DNA from: Scolanthus callimorphus
Lineage: Eukaryota > Cnidaria > Anthozoa > Actiniaria > Edwardsiidae
NCBI GenBank assembly: GCA_033964015.1
Contig: CM066922.1
Span: 310,001-374,000 of the forward strand
Length of the DNA stretch: 64,000 nt
Direction: 5' to 3'
Below are positions 21,301-28,494 of the stretch, one piece after another. The position numbers and the translations under genes are program-made. The notes below the pieces were generated by a model. The model was not told the origin of the DNA. It saw only the letters and a program-made list of their open reading frames with translations, and did no database searches. Each line of letters starts with the position of its first letter. Position 1 is the stretch's first letter.

Positions 21301-22179
21301 CACATCTAAATTTTGAAGCACTCTTACATGACTTTGCCCTGAAAAAAAAATGAAAAAAAGGATTAGCTGTAACTCCGAGAGGAATTAATCGCTCAAAGTA
21401 GAAAAGTGTTCAAAGCACTTAAGCTCAAATATTAGGTTTCGCACGTAACGGAAATAAGGAATTCTGCATCAGTGAGTATTGAAAGAAAACAACAACAACT
21501 ATTAATTACGCAACATAATATATTAAAAATCTTTTCATTAAGGGATTCGACATAATCATGAAAAAGGTTGGCTAAAATTGCCTCCAGCATGTCTTATAAA
21601 AACAGGTATTACATAACAAGAGAATTTAAAAACGCCAAGGACAAGTGATTGTCGTGATTTTCGACCTTACTTTTTTATGCACTAAATACATACATAACCA
21701 TCTCTAATGAAGAATATTTTGATATCTACTAATTAAAATAGAGAATGTAAAACGTCAACCGGCAATTTTCTTATTTCTTGAACGAAAATCGACTAGAAAA
21801 TTAATGATATGACTATTTGACATATTTATGTAAAATGGAAACCTTATGGATAGAAAATGACTACCTGGTATTCGTGGATAACCTGGCTTAGTGTAGATGA
21901 AAAGATGAAAGGCGAATGGTCGTTCGTTCATTTTTAAAGAACTGTCTCGCAATCTCCTTTTCTTGGAAGTTACAGAGAATCTACAAGGGGCAATCTCTGA
22001 TTTTCTCGATCTCAAATTTTAATGCCCTGCCCTCACTGTCTTGTAAAATCTCGCATTTACCATTCGCAACTCCTACAAGATAGTCAGAGAAACTTACCTC
22101 CAGCTTTCACGGAGGTAACATGAAATAGAAACATTCCATGAAATGTTAAAGTAAATATCAACGTCTCAGTAAAAACCAT
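505..22179 (-). CDS. Receptor tyrosine kinase with VWA, two SRCR and four Ig-like domains (3' end off window)
   Basis: Eighteen exons were assembled by hand from GT-AG sites with matching phases. They are listed separately and total 3388 nt, about 1129 codons. Domain order is signal peptide, VWA, SRCR, SRCR, Ig1 to Ig4, membrane helix, juxtamembrane segment, tyrosine kinase. Nearly all ectodomain introns are phase 1, as in exon-shuffled modules. The kinase has GIGS in the glycine loop, VAVK, an alpha-C glutamate, HRDLAARN, DFG, APE and WSYG. The split between TLG and GVPYP matches the exon break I know from FGFR-type kinases. The final C-lobe exon must lie left of base 1. Expected role is a cell-surface receptor that phosphorylates tyrosines; the ligand is unknown. 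One base is missing at 6852-6855, so as written the kinase is frameshifted. Alternatives are a recent pseudogene or an assembly error. I cannot assign an orthologue. Confidence 0.9.
1015..1055 (-). CDS. RTK exon 17: helix F core
   Basis: This short 41-nt exon codes WSYGIVLFEIVTL. Both flanking codons are split (DV before, the first G of GGVPYP after), and both are restored by joining. Acceptor catctcttttcag, donor gtatgt. Confidence 0.9.
1872..1968. repeat. Perfect inverted repeat, 40-bp arms, 17-bp loop
   Basis: The arm 1872-1911 is exactly reverse-complementary to 1929-1968 as read; the loop is 1912-1928. No gene lies in it. It is probably a young MITE-type fold-back, and such DNA would extrude a cruciform. 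Confidence 0.85.
2711..2847. repeat. Fold-back MITE with repeated TTTCCCTCG words
   Basis: The ends CACTTATTGACT and AGTCATTAAGTG are inverted. The arms carry repeated GGGAAACA and TTTCCC words and match with few changes. Confidence 0.75.
2867..2979. repeat. Fold-back MITE, CAATTAGACTAC ends
   Basis: The left arm ACAATTAGACTAC and right arm GTAGTCTAATTGT are inverted, with the central palindrome GGCGCGTAGCGCC. It lies immediately beside the previous fold-back. Confidence 0.7.
3387..3466 (-). CDS. RTK exon 16: P+1 loop and APE motif
   Basis: GRLPIKWSAPELLFSD, then YPVSYKCDV, continues the activation segment directly from the preceding exon. The exon is 80 nt, phase 0 to phase 2; donor gtaagt, acceptor ctgtttag. 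Confidence 0.92.
3704..4140 (+). mobile_element. Degraded LINE reverse-transcriptase C-terminus
   Basis: Plus-strand frames give FGWDNLGCRRLFLKFHYQL and DLLTPSRNIRSTRRHP. After frame breaks, MWNSLPLQFIVQMFDLTAFK and PVRSLKVPSHLRRLAL then a stop follow. This is the order WxxLxxRR, STRxxHP, WNxLP, FK seen at the C-terminus of many LINE proteins. Several frameshifts make it a fossil inside RTK intron 15. Confidence 0.6.
4425..4547 (-). CDS. RTK exon 15: catalytic loop and DFG
   Basis: The exon opens ILHRDLAARNVLVGKNN, the receptor-type catalytic loop, then CKITDFGLAF and the activation-loop tyrosines in SMYKYGNTARK. It is 123 nt, phase 0 at both ends. All catalytic residues are present. Confidence 0.95.
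4696..4883 (-). CDS. RTK exon 14: hinge and short kinase insert
   Basis: GPMMLVMEYVPYGDLLGYLR is the hinge. It is followed by an insert around SRGVDDKYYSCAEKCRVE, then YDMISFARQIAAGMSFLTSRK. The exon is 188 nt and ends in phase 0 at gttagt. The insert is much shorter than in PDGFR-type kinases. Confidence 0.92.
4861..5240. repeat. Diverged tandem copies of an exon-intron boundary
   Basis: The start of RTK exon 14 and its acceptor (CATCATAGGGCCTGCATG) is echoed four or five times through the intron, as CATCATGAGACCTGCATT, ATCATAGGACCTGGATT and TATCATAGGACCTTGACA. Each is followed by a GGACA..AAAACAGTTAT-like stretch. Spacing is uneven and copies are diverged. Confidence 0.55.
5297..5413 (-). 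CDS. RTK exon 13: kinase alpha-C helix region
   Basis: This 117-nt exon codes NSTDAERKALLSEIDLGK, with the alpha-C glutamate in SEID, then HHPNIVNFLGCITLR, the standard strand 4 region. Acceptor tttttag, donor gtcagt; phase 1 in and out. Confidence 0.9.
5617..6090. repeat. Minisatellite, 40-bp unit with CCAAT core
   Basis: About a dozen diverged units of the form GCCAATCAGATCCTTGCCCT, then GTTTGGCCAAAACCGATTGA. One or two stray units reappear at 6520-6610. The unit lies within RTK intron 12 and contains a CCAAT word in every good copy. Confidence 0.85.
6777..6960 (-). CDS. RTK exon 12: juxtamembrane and glycine-rich loop, one base short
   Basis: The 5' part reads YQEEVDQIQEPVVDEWEV and MRDYLGIGS. 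The 3' part reads GEVWSAIANNIRGTDESR, then TVAVKRLK, in a different frame. The exon is 184 nt; phases of its neighbours need 185. The break is at the CCCC run at 6852-6855 (GGGG on the coding strand); one more G would give a normal GxGxxG loop. As written translation leaves the kinase frame and stops at a TAG before the catalytic lysine. Confidence 0.82.
7352..7367 (-). CDS. RTK exon 11: 16-nt juxtamembrane microexon
   Basis: AAATCAAAGAAGTAAG is flanked by acceptor tttttcttcag and donor gtacga. Its 2+12+2 phasing is exactly what is needed to join the phase-1 membrane exon to the phase-2 kinase exon, giving RTRL-QIKEVRKYQEE. Without it the two neighbours are out of frame. A 16-nt exon is short and needs transcript proof. 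Confidence 0.72.
7920..8033 (-). CDS. RTK exon 10: transmembrane helix
   Basis: This 114-nt exon codes about 38 residues: a short stalk, then WYLIAGPVLSCVVVIALG and VVLWHIC, followed by the basic stop-transfer RTRL. The donor is gtaagt with one base of the codon left over, completed by the 16-nt exon. Confidence 0.85.
9085..9400. mobile_element. MITE-like fold-back with an inner palindrome
   Basis: Inverted partner words TTTAGTATATATCAAATCAG and CTGATTTGGTATATACTAAA flank the first part. The second part is a hairpin of GGTGGATATATACC and GGTATATATCCACC. A GCGCGCACTCTGATTGG-type word is shared with other elements in the window. Confidence 0.6.
9599..10014. mobile_element. MITE with AATAGACCTTTTCCGCTTGA inverted ends, carrying a second nested MITE
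   Basis: The left end reads AATAGACCTTTTCCGCTTGA; the right end is its reverse complement. Inside, 9722-9953 has TTCACACTAGAGACGG ends and GTCTGAGACG words, related to the family at 29513-30066. A short-lived ORF across it is not coding. Confidence 0.7.
10079..10354 (-). CDS. RTK exon 9: Ig-like domain 4, membrane proximal
   Basis: This 276-nt, phase 1-1 exon carries VPPKIMQMSRNITVKEG, ATLFCRADG, ISWTRNGS and HGLYTCTAYN, with both cysteines and the tryptophan intact. Several sequons are visible (NIT, NAT, NGS, NRS, NIS). The next exon continues as VELIQDTSKTKALDW into the membrane helix. Confidence 0.88.
11121..11402 (-). CDS. RTK exon 8: Ig-like domain 3
   Basis: A complete I-set-like domain in a 282-nt, phase 1-1 exon. 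It opens DPPSVRVIPPYL and has QNATLLCKATGTPKPVIKW and NGRYLCTAEL, with both cysteines and the tryptophan intact. Acceptor tcctttcag, donor gtaagt. The large composite transposon at 12069-15393 sits in the intron before it. Confidence 0.88.
12069..15393. mobile_element. Non-autonomous DNA transposon, about 3.3 kb, in RTK intron 7
   Basis: The ends AGTAGTGAAGGTGGGGCCGA and (from the other side) AGTAGTATAGGAGGGGCCGA are flanked on both sides by AACGTT, the likely 6-bp target duplication. Subterminal blocks repeat a GCGGCGGAATTAATGAGC motif on both arms (12080-12260; 15180-15370). A second inverted block (12785-12905 and 14970-15110, CATAAGTAGGAGCGTGCATC) lies inside. No transposase was found. 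The centre carries a separate nested element. Confidence 0.72.
13268..14062. mobile_element. Nested fold-back element of ATCGAAC repeats
   Basis: The ends CCCGGCATAACTAATCGAAC and the inverse are flanked by AAAAAG on both sides (13262-13267; 14063-14068), a 6-bp target duplication. Both arms, about 180 bp each, are built of ATCGAAC and GTTCGAT words. It lies within the 12069-15393 element, so it is younger. Confidence 0.8.
15493..15645 (-). CDS. RTK exon 7: second half of Ig-like domain 2
   Basis: This 153-nt exon, phase 1-1, carries the F-strand motif RKSDTGNYTCTA and the G strand VTTRLVVY. It ends one base into the codon that the next exon completes as the aspartate of DPPSVRV. Confidence 0.85.
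15818..15958 (-). CDS. RTK exon 6: first half of Ig-like domain 2
   Basis: This 141-nt exon, phase 1-1, codes the B-strand cysteine in IFGCNAKGTPNP and the C-strand tryptophan in VVAWRKDG. Acceptor is ttcgttacag, donor is gttagc. The domain is split between this exon and the next. Confidence 0.82.
15959..17406. other. RTK intron 5
   Basis: 16480-16740 holds a possible LINE fossil (listed). 16010-16110 resembles the left part of the TCATATGACTGT MITE family seen at 28361 and 54462. Nothing else is recognised. Confidence 0.4.
16480..16740 (+). mobile_element. Possible LINE fossil
   Basis: One frame gives ALAACMLDRDDWTSRWAARP, like the LxDRxxWR motif near the C-terminus of LINE proteins, followed by a CTGTTGTTGTTG-like stretch. 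It is too short and broken to be sure. Confidence 0.35.
17407..17667 (-). CDS. RTK exon 5: Ig-like domain 1 without the canonical cysteines
   Basis: This 261-nt exon, phase 1-1, contains DHAKSRDSGTYIYHG, which is the F-strand DxGxYxC motif with tyrosine in place of cysteine. The B-strand region SIKVGFKVEM also lacks a cysteine. It looks like an Ig-V fold with no intradomain disulphide. Sequons NSS and NTS are present. Confidence 0.7.
17801..18532. mobile_element. Large fold-back element with nested hairpins
   Basis: The outer arms (17801-18020 and 18290-18532) are inverted over more than 200 bp; examples are AACAATTATTGAATTC and CAAGGCGCTTGTGTAAAA. Each arm contains its own hairpin around GGAATCAGGCGAGGCCGTGAGG. 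The centre has multiple AAGAATCAGC / GCTGATTCTT hairpins. It lies within RTK intron 4; no ORF. Confidence 0.8.
18986..19303 (-). CDS. RTK exon 4: SRCR domain 2
   Basis: A clear scavenger receptor cysteine-rich domain: VQLRGVG, then GLVEIYYNGYWGTL, DVVCHQLRY, FQCRGDEPNLSYC and AAGVVC. The exon is 318 nt, phase 1 at both ends, with acceptor cgcttcag and donor gtaagt. It joins in frame to Ig1 as LSNSSD. Confidence 0.85.
19574..19891 (-). CDS. RTK exon 3: divergent SRCR domain 1
   Basis: This 318-nt, phase 1-1 exon has exactly the length of the next one. The core ENDVICELLGF matches the SRCR DVVCRQLGF signature, but the N-terminal WGTVC part is poorly kept. Cysteines are present in SSCNSS, NCF, NCTW and RVCN. 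Several NxS/T sequons are visible. The acceptor is taken at gtcag (19892-19896); a second AG 14 nt further in follows a better pyrimidine tract but would break the frame. Confidence 0.7.
19892..20744. other. RTK intron 2, nothing recognised
   Basis: No coding signal or clear repeat; a GCGCGCGC stretch near 20055 and short A/T-rich pieces. Confidence 0.4.
20745..21338 (-). CDS. RTK exon 2: von Willebrand factor A domain
   Basis: This single 594-nt exon codes about 198 residues. A hydrophobic strand DVILTV leads into DPSLA at the place of the MIDAS DxSxS motif. Further on are RVAVV, FDTFSL, KTRIENLLSSVSHIAENA and the strand LIIFVMDHTG with the usual late aspartate. The MIDAS is degenerate (A in place of the second S), so metal binding is uncertain. 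Phase 1 at both ends; acceptor tttttttttcag, donor gtaagt. Confidence 0.8.
21339..22097. other. RTK intron 1, nothing recognised
   Basis: A/T-rich sequence without coding signal or clear repeats. Confidence 0.4.
22098..22179 (-). CDS. RTK exon 1: start codon and signal peptide
   Basis: ATG at 22179-22177 opens MVFTETLIFTLTFHGMFLFH, a hydrophobic stretch ending near VTSVKAG, which fits a cleaved signal peptide. The exon ends in phase 1 at a gtaagt donor (22097-22092). The following codon is completed by the GG that opens the VWA exon. There is no earlier in-frame ATG in the exon as read. Confidence 0.82.
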
Positions 22180-24209
22180 TTCAAGTCAGCTGCACCTTCA
22201 AATACCGTTTGTTTCAGGATCTGCCAGCGCAACGCACAAGTGACCACTGAAAGAAAGAGCTCAACAAACCAACAATGTCAGGACTTTTTAATCTTCTTAT
22301 AGCCAATCACAGGACAATCTAATCAAAAGCTTTGGCGCTTTATGATGCATTAAATTGGCGGCAAATAACAATCAAAGCCCACATTGATCAATTATTGGGA
22401 ATGAGGCCGGGATACCTGAAGGAAGTATATACTTCGACAGCAATTAAACGGTGTTTGCTCATCTGTTTAATGTGAACACGGTTCTCATGCTCACATGACA
22501 GTGAATGTCGCATACCCAATGCCAATGTTAATTGATTTGGGCTTTCCTTAGCTATGTCATATCATTCATTATCTCAGGTTTGAAGGCCAAGCTTGATTTT
22601 CGTTGCCACTGTCGTTTTTTTAATTTCAATTTTTGATCACAAATATCCAAACTATATAATTGAAGGAGGAAATGACCTTCCCGATTGCTCGAATATAATA
22701 ACCAAACATAGCTAAACGCTATCCAGCGTTAATAAGCGTCGGCAAGAATTCGTGGAACATTGAAAGCGCGCCGTTCTAAGGCTCAAACGAAAATGAACAC
22801 CCTTTTTCAATATAAATCTATGGCTACGCAACAAAAAGGAATTTGAGAGAAATATTCACTTTGTAATCTCTACCATATTCGCGGATGGAGGTTATTTGTC
22901 ATTATTCTGGAAAATATCCGTTTCAAAATTAATCCCTCTATTTGAATTGACCTGAATTGTCTCCGATAAGTCTGAAGCGCAATATCAGAAACGCCTATCA
23001 CCCTGATGAAACGGGAATGAAATGCAAGCTGTTTTCAGTGAGTCGCCCAGCCAAACATAGTTTCTCGGTTTTCACGTGATGATCTGTGGGTTATTGATGA
23101 CATAACTCCATAACTTAGATGTTCTAAGTACGAATATAGGAACCTTGATGAAGCAGGAAGGAAATGCAGCAAGGCCTTTCTGTTAAACCTATTACTTTTT
23201 TGAAATTGGGTTTTCACGTGACGACCTGCGTGGTTTATTGATAGGAGTGACATAACTGACTTCAATTATGTAACACATATAGAAACACGCCGCACTTGCC
23301 GTTAACATGATATTGCAGGTATTTTCCAAATGCACAACACAATAAAGGCAGCAAAATATAGTATAGTTTTCATTTTTAAGACAACTTTGAAAAATTGAAG
23401 AAAGGCTGTTATGCAACGCCAAATTCTATCGACGAATTATACAATATGATATGGCGTCTGCAGCGAACTACCGGTACTAACTGAAATTAGCTAGTTAAAA
23501 GGTATTTTTGTTTTTAGTTTATCATATTATACCATGTCCGGTATCTACTTTGGTTTCAATAAGACGACGCGCCTCTGAGTGAACAAAATAAGCTGAGACT
23601 TAGACCCTGTCCACACTACACCGTTTTCAAACGAAAATGAATACTTTTGCTCCGTTTTCAAAAAGATTTGCGTCCACACTTATTGTTTTCGCCGTTTTCG
23701 GGGACTGTTTTCGGCGTTGTTAGTGTGGACGATAGCCGTATCCGGAGCAAAAAGTATCCGTTTTCGTTTGAAAACGGATTAGTGTGGACGGGGTCTTAAA
23801 GCGGCCAACTCGCCCTTCCCATAATGCATTGCTTTGCTTTTGTTATCATGTTTTATTGCATCAATAATGCAAAGGAATGCTACTAATTCCAGATTTTCTC
23901 GCGTTTGTGCGGTTTAAATGCGCTAAATAGCTTTTTTGGTATCGAAAATTGCTTTTATTTGTACTTTAATCGTACCGTGTTTAAGAGGACGAAAAGGACG
24001 ATACGTCATCTCCTGGTCTCTTTTTCATGCATTGATCACATAGAGCAGATTTCGTATGAATGTAAAAAGTGCCCTCGACAAAGTTGTGCCGCGTCGCGAC
24101 CGTGTCGACTACGCAATTTCATTCCGTATCTACAGCAGGCCAGGTTTCGTGCTGCGACCACCAGTGCCGCGCCGTGTCGCAGCGCTTTTCAAAGTCATAT
24201 GAACATCTA
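22180..24209. other. Intergenic region 5' of the RTK
   Basis: No TATA box is obvious near 22179. An ATTGG on the minus-strand upstream side (AGCCAATCACAGG at 22299) is a possible CCAAT site. 23050-23250 has two diverged direct copies of a TTTTCACGTGA..GATGACATAACT sequence. A MITE is at 23606. Confidence 0.4.
23606..23797. mobile_element. MITE, GACCCTGTCCACACTA family
   Basis: The ends GACCCTGTCCACACTA and TAGTGTGGACGGGGTC are inverted, with inner words CCGTTTTCAAACGAAAA. Relatives are at 26042-26421 and 56887-57275. Confidence 0.8.
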
Positions 24210-24765
24210 GTCAGGGAGCATATGTCGCGATTTAAAGTCCCGTGGGCTTTTTTTGAAGACAACAAGCCACCTATCTAGAAGTGTTAAGGGGACCTTAAGG
24301 AACTCAGAAAATGTTGTCGGCAATTTTGCGACTTGCACCGTCAGCTGCTATGGCGACTTTTAAAACACCCTCTAAAACCACAGGGTACCCGCGACTGATT
24401 TTATTGAAATGACTACCAAAACAATCCAAATTAATCTGATATTGCAAAAAACATTAACTGATTACAATAAGCAGTCCATTCTGTGTCATAAAATTGTATT
24501 GGACATATGTTTAAAAAATAAATGGCGTCAAAAAGGAATTAAAAAAATTTGGCGGCCATCTTGGATCCGCCATCTTGGATTTTCAGCATTTTTTTCATTG
24601 ATCGTCCAAAAATGGCTAAAAATGAAGAGAAACTTATTCAATATGATTTGTTTTGAAATAAACATTAAAAAACGATTCTAACTAATGCATACATATGGGC
24701 AAAACTCCTAAAATTGACTGGGAAACATATTTACGCCCATTTACGCCCATTTAACATCATACCGA

Positions 24766-25480
24766 CGACCGGTTAGCGCAGTGGTAGAGCGCCGGGCTTA
24801 TGTTCGGGAGGTTGGGAGTTCAAACCCTGGCCGGGCCAACACTCAGGGTCTTTTCTAATAATTGAGGAGAAGGTGCTGCCTTTGCTCTAACATCTGCAAA
24901 TGGTTAGACCTTCGCGTCTTCTCGGATAAGGACGTTAAACCGTAGGCCCCGTCTCTCACATACACTACACTAACCGGAACCAGAGGGACGTTAAAGAGCC
25001 TGTGTCAGCCACTCCTTTGTTGTTGTTGTCGTTCGATATTAGAAGACGAAGTACGTATAGAAATCTCGAAATAAACATATAAAAACAAAGTTTCAGATTT
25101 GATTTACCAAACTCAATCGAGAACATTGTTCTTAACTCTCTAAATCAGCCGATGGAAATGGATGCTTTCAACGACTTGGTTTGTTGCTATGCTATCAAAA
25201 TGGCGGCTGACACAGGCTCTTTAAAGAACCACTAGGGCCGTCGGAAGTTGCCCAACCTCAGTGTCACAGAACTCACAATACTAACACACACTCATGTTTA
25301 TAAAGCTGGTTCTTATAGGATGAGTTATCCATTAATGTAAAGCGCTTTGAGCCGCGAGGATAAAGCGCTATATAAGCACGTTATTATTATTATTATTATT
25401 ATCATCTACATAATGTAAAGCGCTTTGAGCCGCGAGGATAAAGCGCTATATAAGCACGTTATTATTATTATCATCTACAT
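24766..25480 (+). mobile_element. tRNA-derived SINE, interrupted
   Basis: The head has pol III boxes: A-like TTAGCGCAGTGGTAGAGC and B-like GGAGTTCAAACCC. The body follows (CAACACTCAGGGTC, CTTCGCGTCTTCTCGGATAA). A tail GCGCTATATAAGCACG followed by (ATT)n occurs twice at 25330-25480. A 226-bp MITE splits the body at 24995-25220. Relatives are at 39640 and, reversed, 55190-55556. Confidence 0.8.
24995..25220. mobile_element. MITE with TTAA target duplication (piggyBac-like)
   Basis: The inverted ends AGAGCCTGTGTCAGCC and GGCTGACACAGGCTCT are flanked by TTAA on both sides (24991-24994; 25221-25224). It sits in the SINE; the reversed SINE at 55190-55556 lacks it and shows the empty site. Confidence 0.75.
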
Positions 25481-25887
25481 AAACTTATCGGCTAACGTCC
25501 ACGCCGCGGGTTAAAAATCCATTTCCCTCGATTAACGTAAGTTCGACGAAGAAGGGGCTGCAAGCAGTCTATCACCTACATTACTATTATTATAACTTTG
25601 GAGAGCTTAGAATTTATGGCGACCATCAGAATGCTGTTTGACTCGCGCGAGCTCTAATATTAGGGCCCGGATAATACGCCACGATGATCGCCAAAGTTAT
25701 AATAATAACTTTGCATTTTACATTAAACCCCTCAATGTTTCCATCCTGTTAATAGGAAGGAACTAGAAAATGTTCACGTCCTGTTTGCTATTGCAGGGAC
25801 GGCCAGGCTGGGGGGCTTTGCCTACATTTCGTCAAGTTTTCAAAGATTTTCATTATACTTAGCCCCACCTTGCCATACAATCTTACA

Positions 25888-26036
25888 AATCAGGGGCGGA
25901 TCTAGGGTAGGGGTTGTGGAGGTCGCAACCCCCTATAAAAGTGATAGATTAGTAGCTATTTGAACTCAGTACGGATCATCCAGTCCAACTTAGTGGTTCA
26001 AACCCCCCTCTGAGAAAAATCCTGCATTCGCCACTG
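25888..26036. mobile_element. MITE, GGGGCGGATCTAGG family
   Basis: The left end CAGGGGCGGATCTAGG and right end CCTGCATTCGCCACTG are inverted with changes. A similar copy lies in the opposite orientation at 46714-46868 and shares TAGTTATTTGAACTCAGTAC-type sequence. Confidence 0.65.
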
Positions 26037-26041
26037 TGAAT

Positions 26042-26421
26042 GAGGCCTTGTTCACTAACGCGTTTTCAAAAGTATTCGTTTTCAAACTTATACGGATTCG
26101 ATGCGTGTTAGTGTGTACGGGAGATTTAGCTCCAAAACGTTCCAAACAAGCAATCAGGTTTTATTTGATGTTGACGCGTGCAAGGATAGTATCAAAAAAA
26201 GTGGTATAGTTGACGTCATCGCGTTTTCATTTTAATCCGGATTCGACCCTCCACACTAAAACGATATGTGTACGGATTCGTTTTTATTCACTTTCGAGAG
26301 CGTATTCAAACTTATACGGATTCGATGAAAACTATCAGCGTGTTAGTGTGGACGGAAGGCCTAAACGTATCAAAATGTATACGGATTTAAACGAAAACGC
26401 GTTAGTGTGGACGGGGTCTGA
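26042..26421. mobile_element. MITE of the GTGTGGACGGGGTC family, internally duplicated
   Basis: The end GTTAGTGTGGACGGGGTCTG is clear. Inside, TTTTCAAACTTATACGGATTCGATG occurs more than once, which suggests two nested or fused copies. Confidence 0.65.
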
Positions 26422-26742
26422 GCCTCCCACTGTTGGTCTCCTGTGGATTGATGTCTTGCTCGTGGTCTATCAGTGTTGTTTCTAGCGCCCTCTCTACGGT
26501 CTTGCGGATATAGACTTTGTCGCATTCTCTGCACGGAATCCTGCAGACGACGGTCGCACGACATTCTAAACATCACCCGATGAAGCCTATAAGCACTGAG
26601 ACGCAGCCGGCGCGTCGCAGCAAAACTGTTGAATACATTTATACCACTTTAGTCCATTTTGTCATCATAAGATGGGCACCCTCAGCAAAGCTTCACGTCT
26701 TGCAGCCCAGTCTCCACGATGCAGTATGTACAGGGTGGTGAA

Positions 26743-26766
26743 GGGGGGGGGGGGGGGGGGGGGGGG
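26743..26766. repeat. Poly-G run of 24
   Basis: An uninterrupted G tract, sitting between MITE and unique sequence; similar tracts are at about 46819 and 47380. Likely error-prone in sequencing. Confidence 0.9.
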
Positions 26767-27554
26767 TAAAAAGTACGATTTAAAGGTCTCCTGTTATTTT
26801 ATCATTTCGCGAAATTGGTTTGCTCATAGCATCCAGATCTGAATTTTTGCTACTATGAAGATGGTTCGGATCAGTACCGAGCCTTGCTTGTATGTTTCTG
26901 GATGCGCGCGAAGCGCGCTGCGATTTTGAACATCAATCTACGCGGTTAATGAAATTCATATTTCTGAGACATAAAATCACGCTGAAGAAATGGAGTCACG
27001 GAAAAACATATAGAAATTTTCCAAAACTAAGAAAAGCACAGTACGCTGTTTTAGTTTCTAAATGCCACACCAAAGTATCCTCTTTATGCGCGCGAAGCGC
27101 GCTGCAAAATTTGTACATATAAGTTACAAGAATGGGGAAAGTCCAGGAGTAAATGAGAACATGATGTTTAACAATTGCGCTTCCTGACATTGCTGAACCT
27201 TTGTTTACTGTTTGCTGATAGTAAATTATTTTAAAAAGACATTTTGATGTTGTAAATGGCGAGCGCGCAGCGCGAGCCGACAAAAAAAACAACAATCTAT
27301 TTTTAAGGACGTCAGGTTCCCTAAAAAGCAGTCAGGAGAGAATGAGCCTGCTCGATATTGGTCCAAATGGTCCGTCTCTAATGACCAGCTTTCACGTTTC
27401 ACGAATCTCTGGGCCTGTAATCACGAGTCACGTAAGAGAAATTCGTAAAATCACGGGTCACGAGGGCATGAGATTTCACGGATCACGGCAATAATTTTCC
27501 TGTTTTCACGAGTCACGGAGCAAATTTGGGGTGAATCACGGATCACGGAGAACC

Positions 27555-27880
27555 CCTTCCCCACCCTGTATGTAGCCGGACTACTTGGACGACTCCGTAT
27601 CAGCCGAGAAAGTGCAAGCTCGCCAGCATTTGGCGCCACAGTGGCCCTCTTCAGGGCGCACCGGCACTGTTGATGGCGGGCCAGGACGGCCAGGCGCTGG
27701 CTCCCACAAGACAACATGGCTTGAAGAAATGACAGAAGCAGTGGCCCGGAGTTCCACATGCTGTTATCCATGGCAGGTCTCCATAAATGACGTCGTTGAA
27801 TATGGTCCCGCCAGCTCAGATTTAGAAAAGTCTGCAGCATGGTCTTCAGCAAAGTCATGATCCATAGGCGCCTTGGATGG
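27555..27880 (-). mobile_element. LINE reverse-transcriptase C-terminal fossil
   Basis: The minus strand reads VYGDLPWITACGTPGHC and, in another frame, TLLQTFLNLSWRDHI-like residues, as in the last part of LINE proteins. Multiple frame breaks. It is inside the 24210-28926 element. Confidence 0.45.
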
Positions 27881-28360
27881 GTTTCTGCGTGGTGTTAGTA
27901 TTTCTCTGCCGCTGGCTTGGCTTTCCGGAACGTTTTTCCAGAACGATAGCGAATAATGATCGGAACCAGCGCCCCCCTTGATTACGCCTATCAAAATTCT
28001 ATATCTATAACCTGTATATGGTCAGGGGTGGAATACTAAATCGATGCAATAAGCGCGCCATTACTGTCACTGCTATTCGTGTTAAACAGAGCTGAATATT
28101 ATTAGTTGTATTTCTTAATAAAAGAGGACTGGCTTACAAAAGCCCATCAATAAGGAGATTGGATTGCGCGGCGGCGGTGACATAACATAGTAATCCGGGC
28201 TTTCTCTCGATTTCTTGGCACAAGCTTTCGGATAAACCTCAGGAACTATATGACAAACAAAGCGTGATGCAAGTTTTCTCTTGCAATCAAGCTGAGAAAC
28301 TATAATCGAAGGAAGAGAAACGCATTAGTTAGAATCGTTTCTTAGACTCTATTATATAGA

Positions 28361-28494
28361 GCGGTTTTCATATGACTGTAGTGAAACGAATGGCGCTAAG
28401 CAATTGCACCAATTCTAATGAATAAAATATATAAGAACAATTACAAAGTAATTGCGAATTACTCACGACAGTCATCTGAAATCCGCTATTACAA
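28361..28494. mobile_element. MITE, TCATATGACTGT family
   Basis: The ends AGAGCGGTTTTCATATGACT and AGTCATCTGAAATCCGCT are inverted. A second copy is at 54462-54589. Confidence 0.7.

Noticed and set aside
24770..24840. tRNA gene
   Set aside because: A and B boxes are present, but they head a SINE body found three times; no full cloverleaf is kept.
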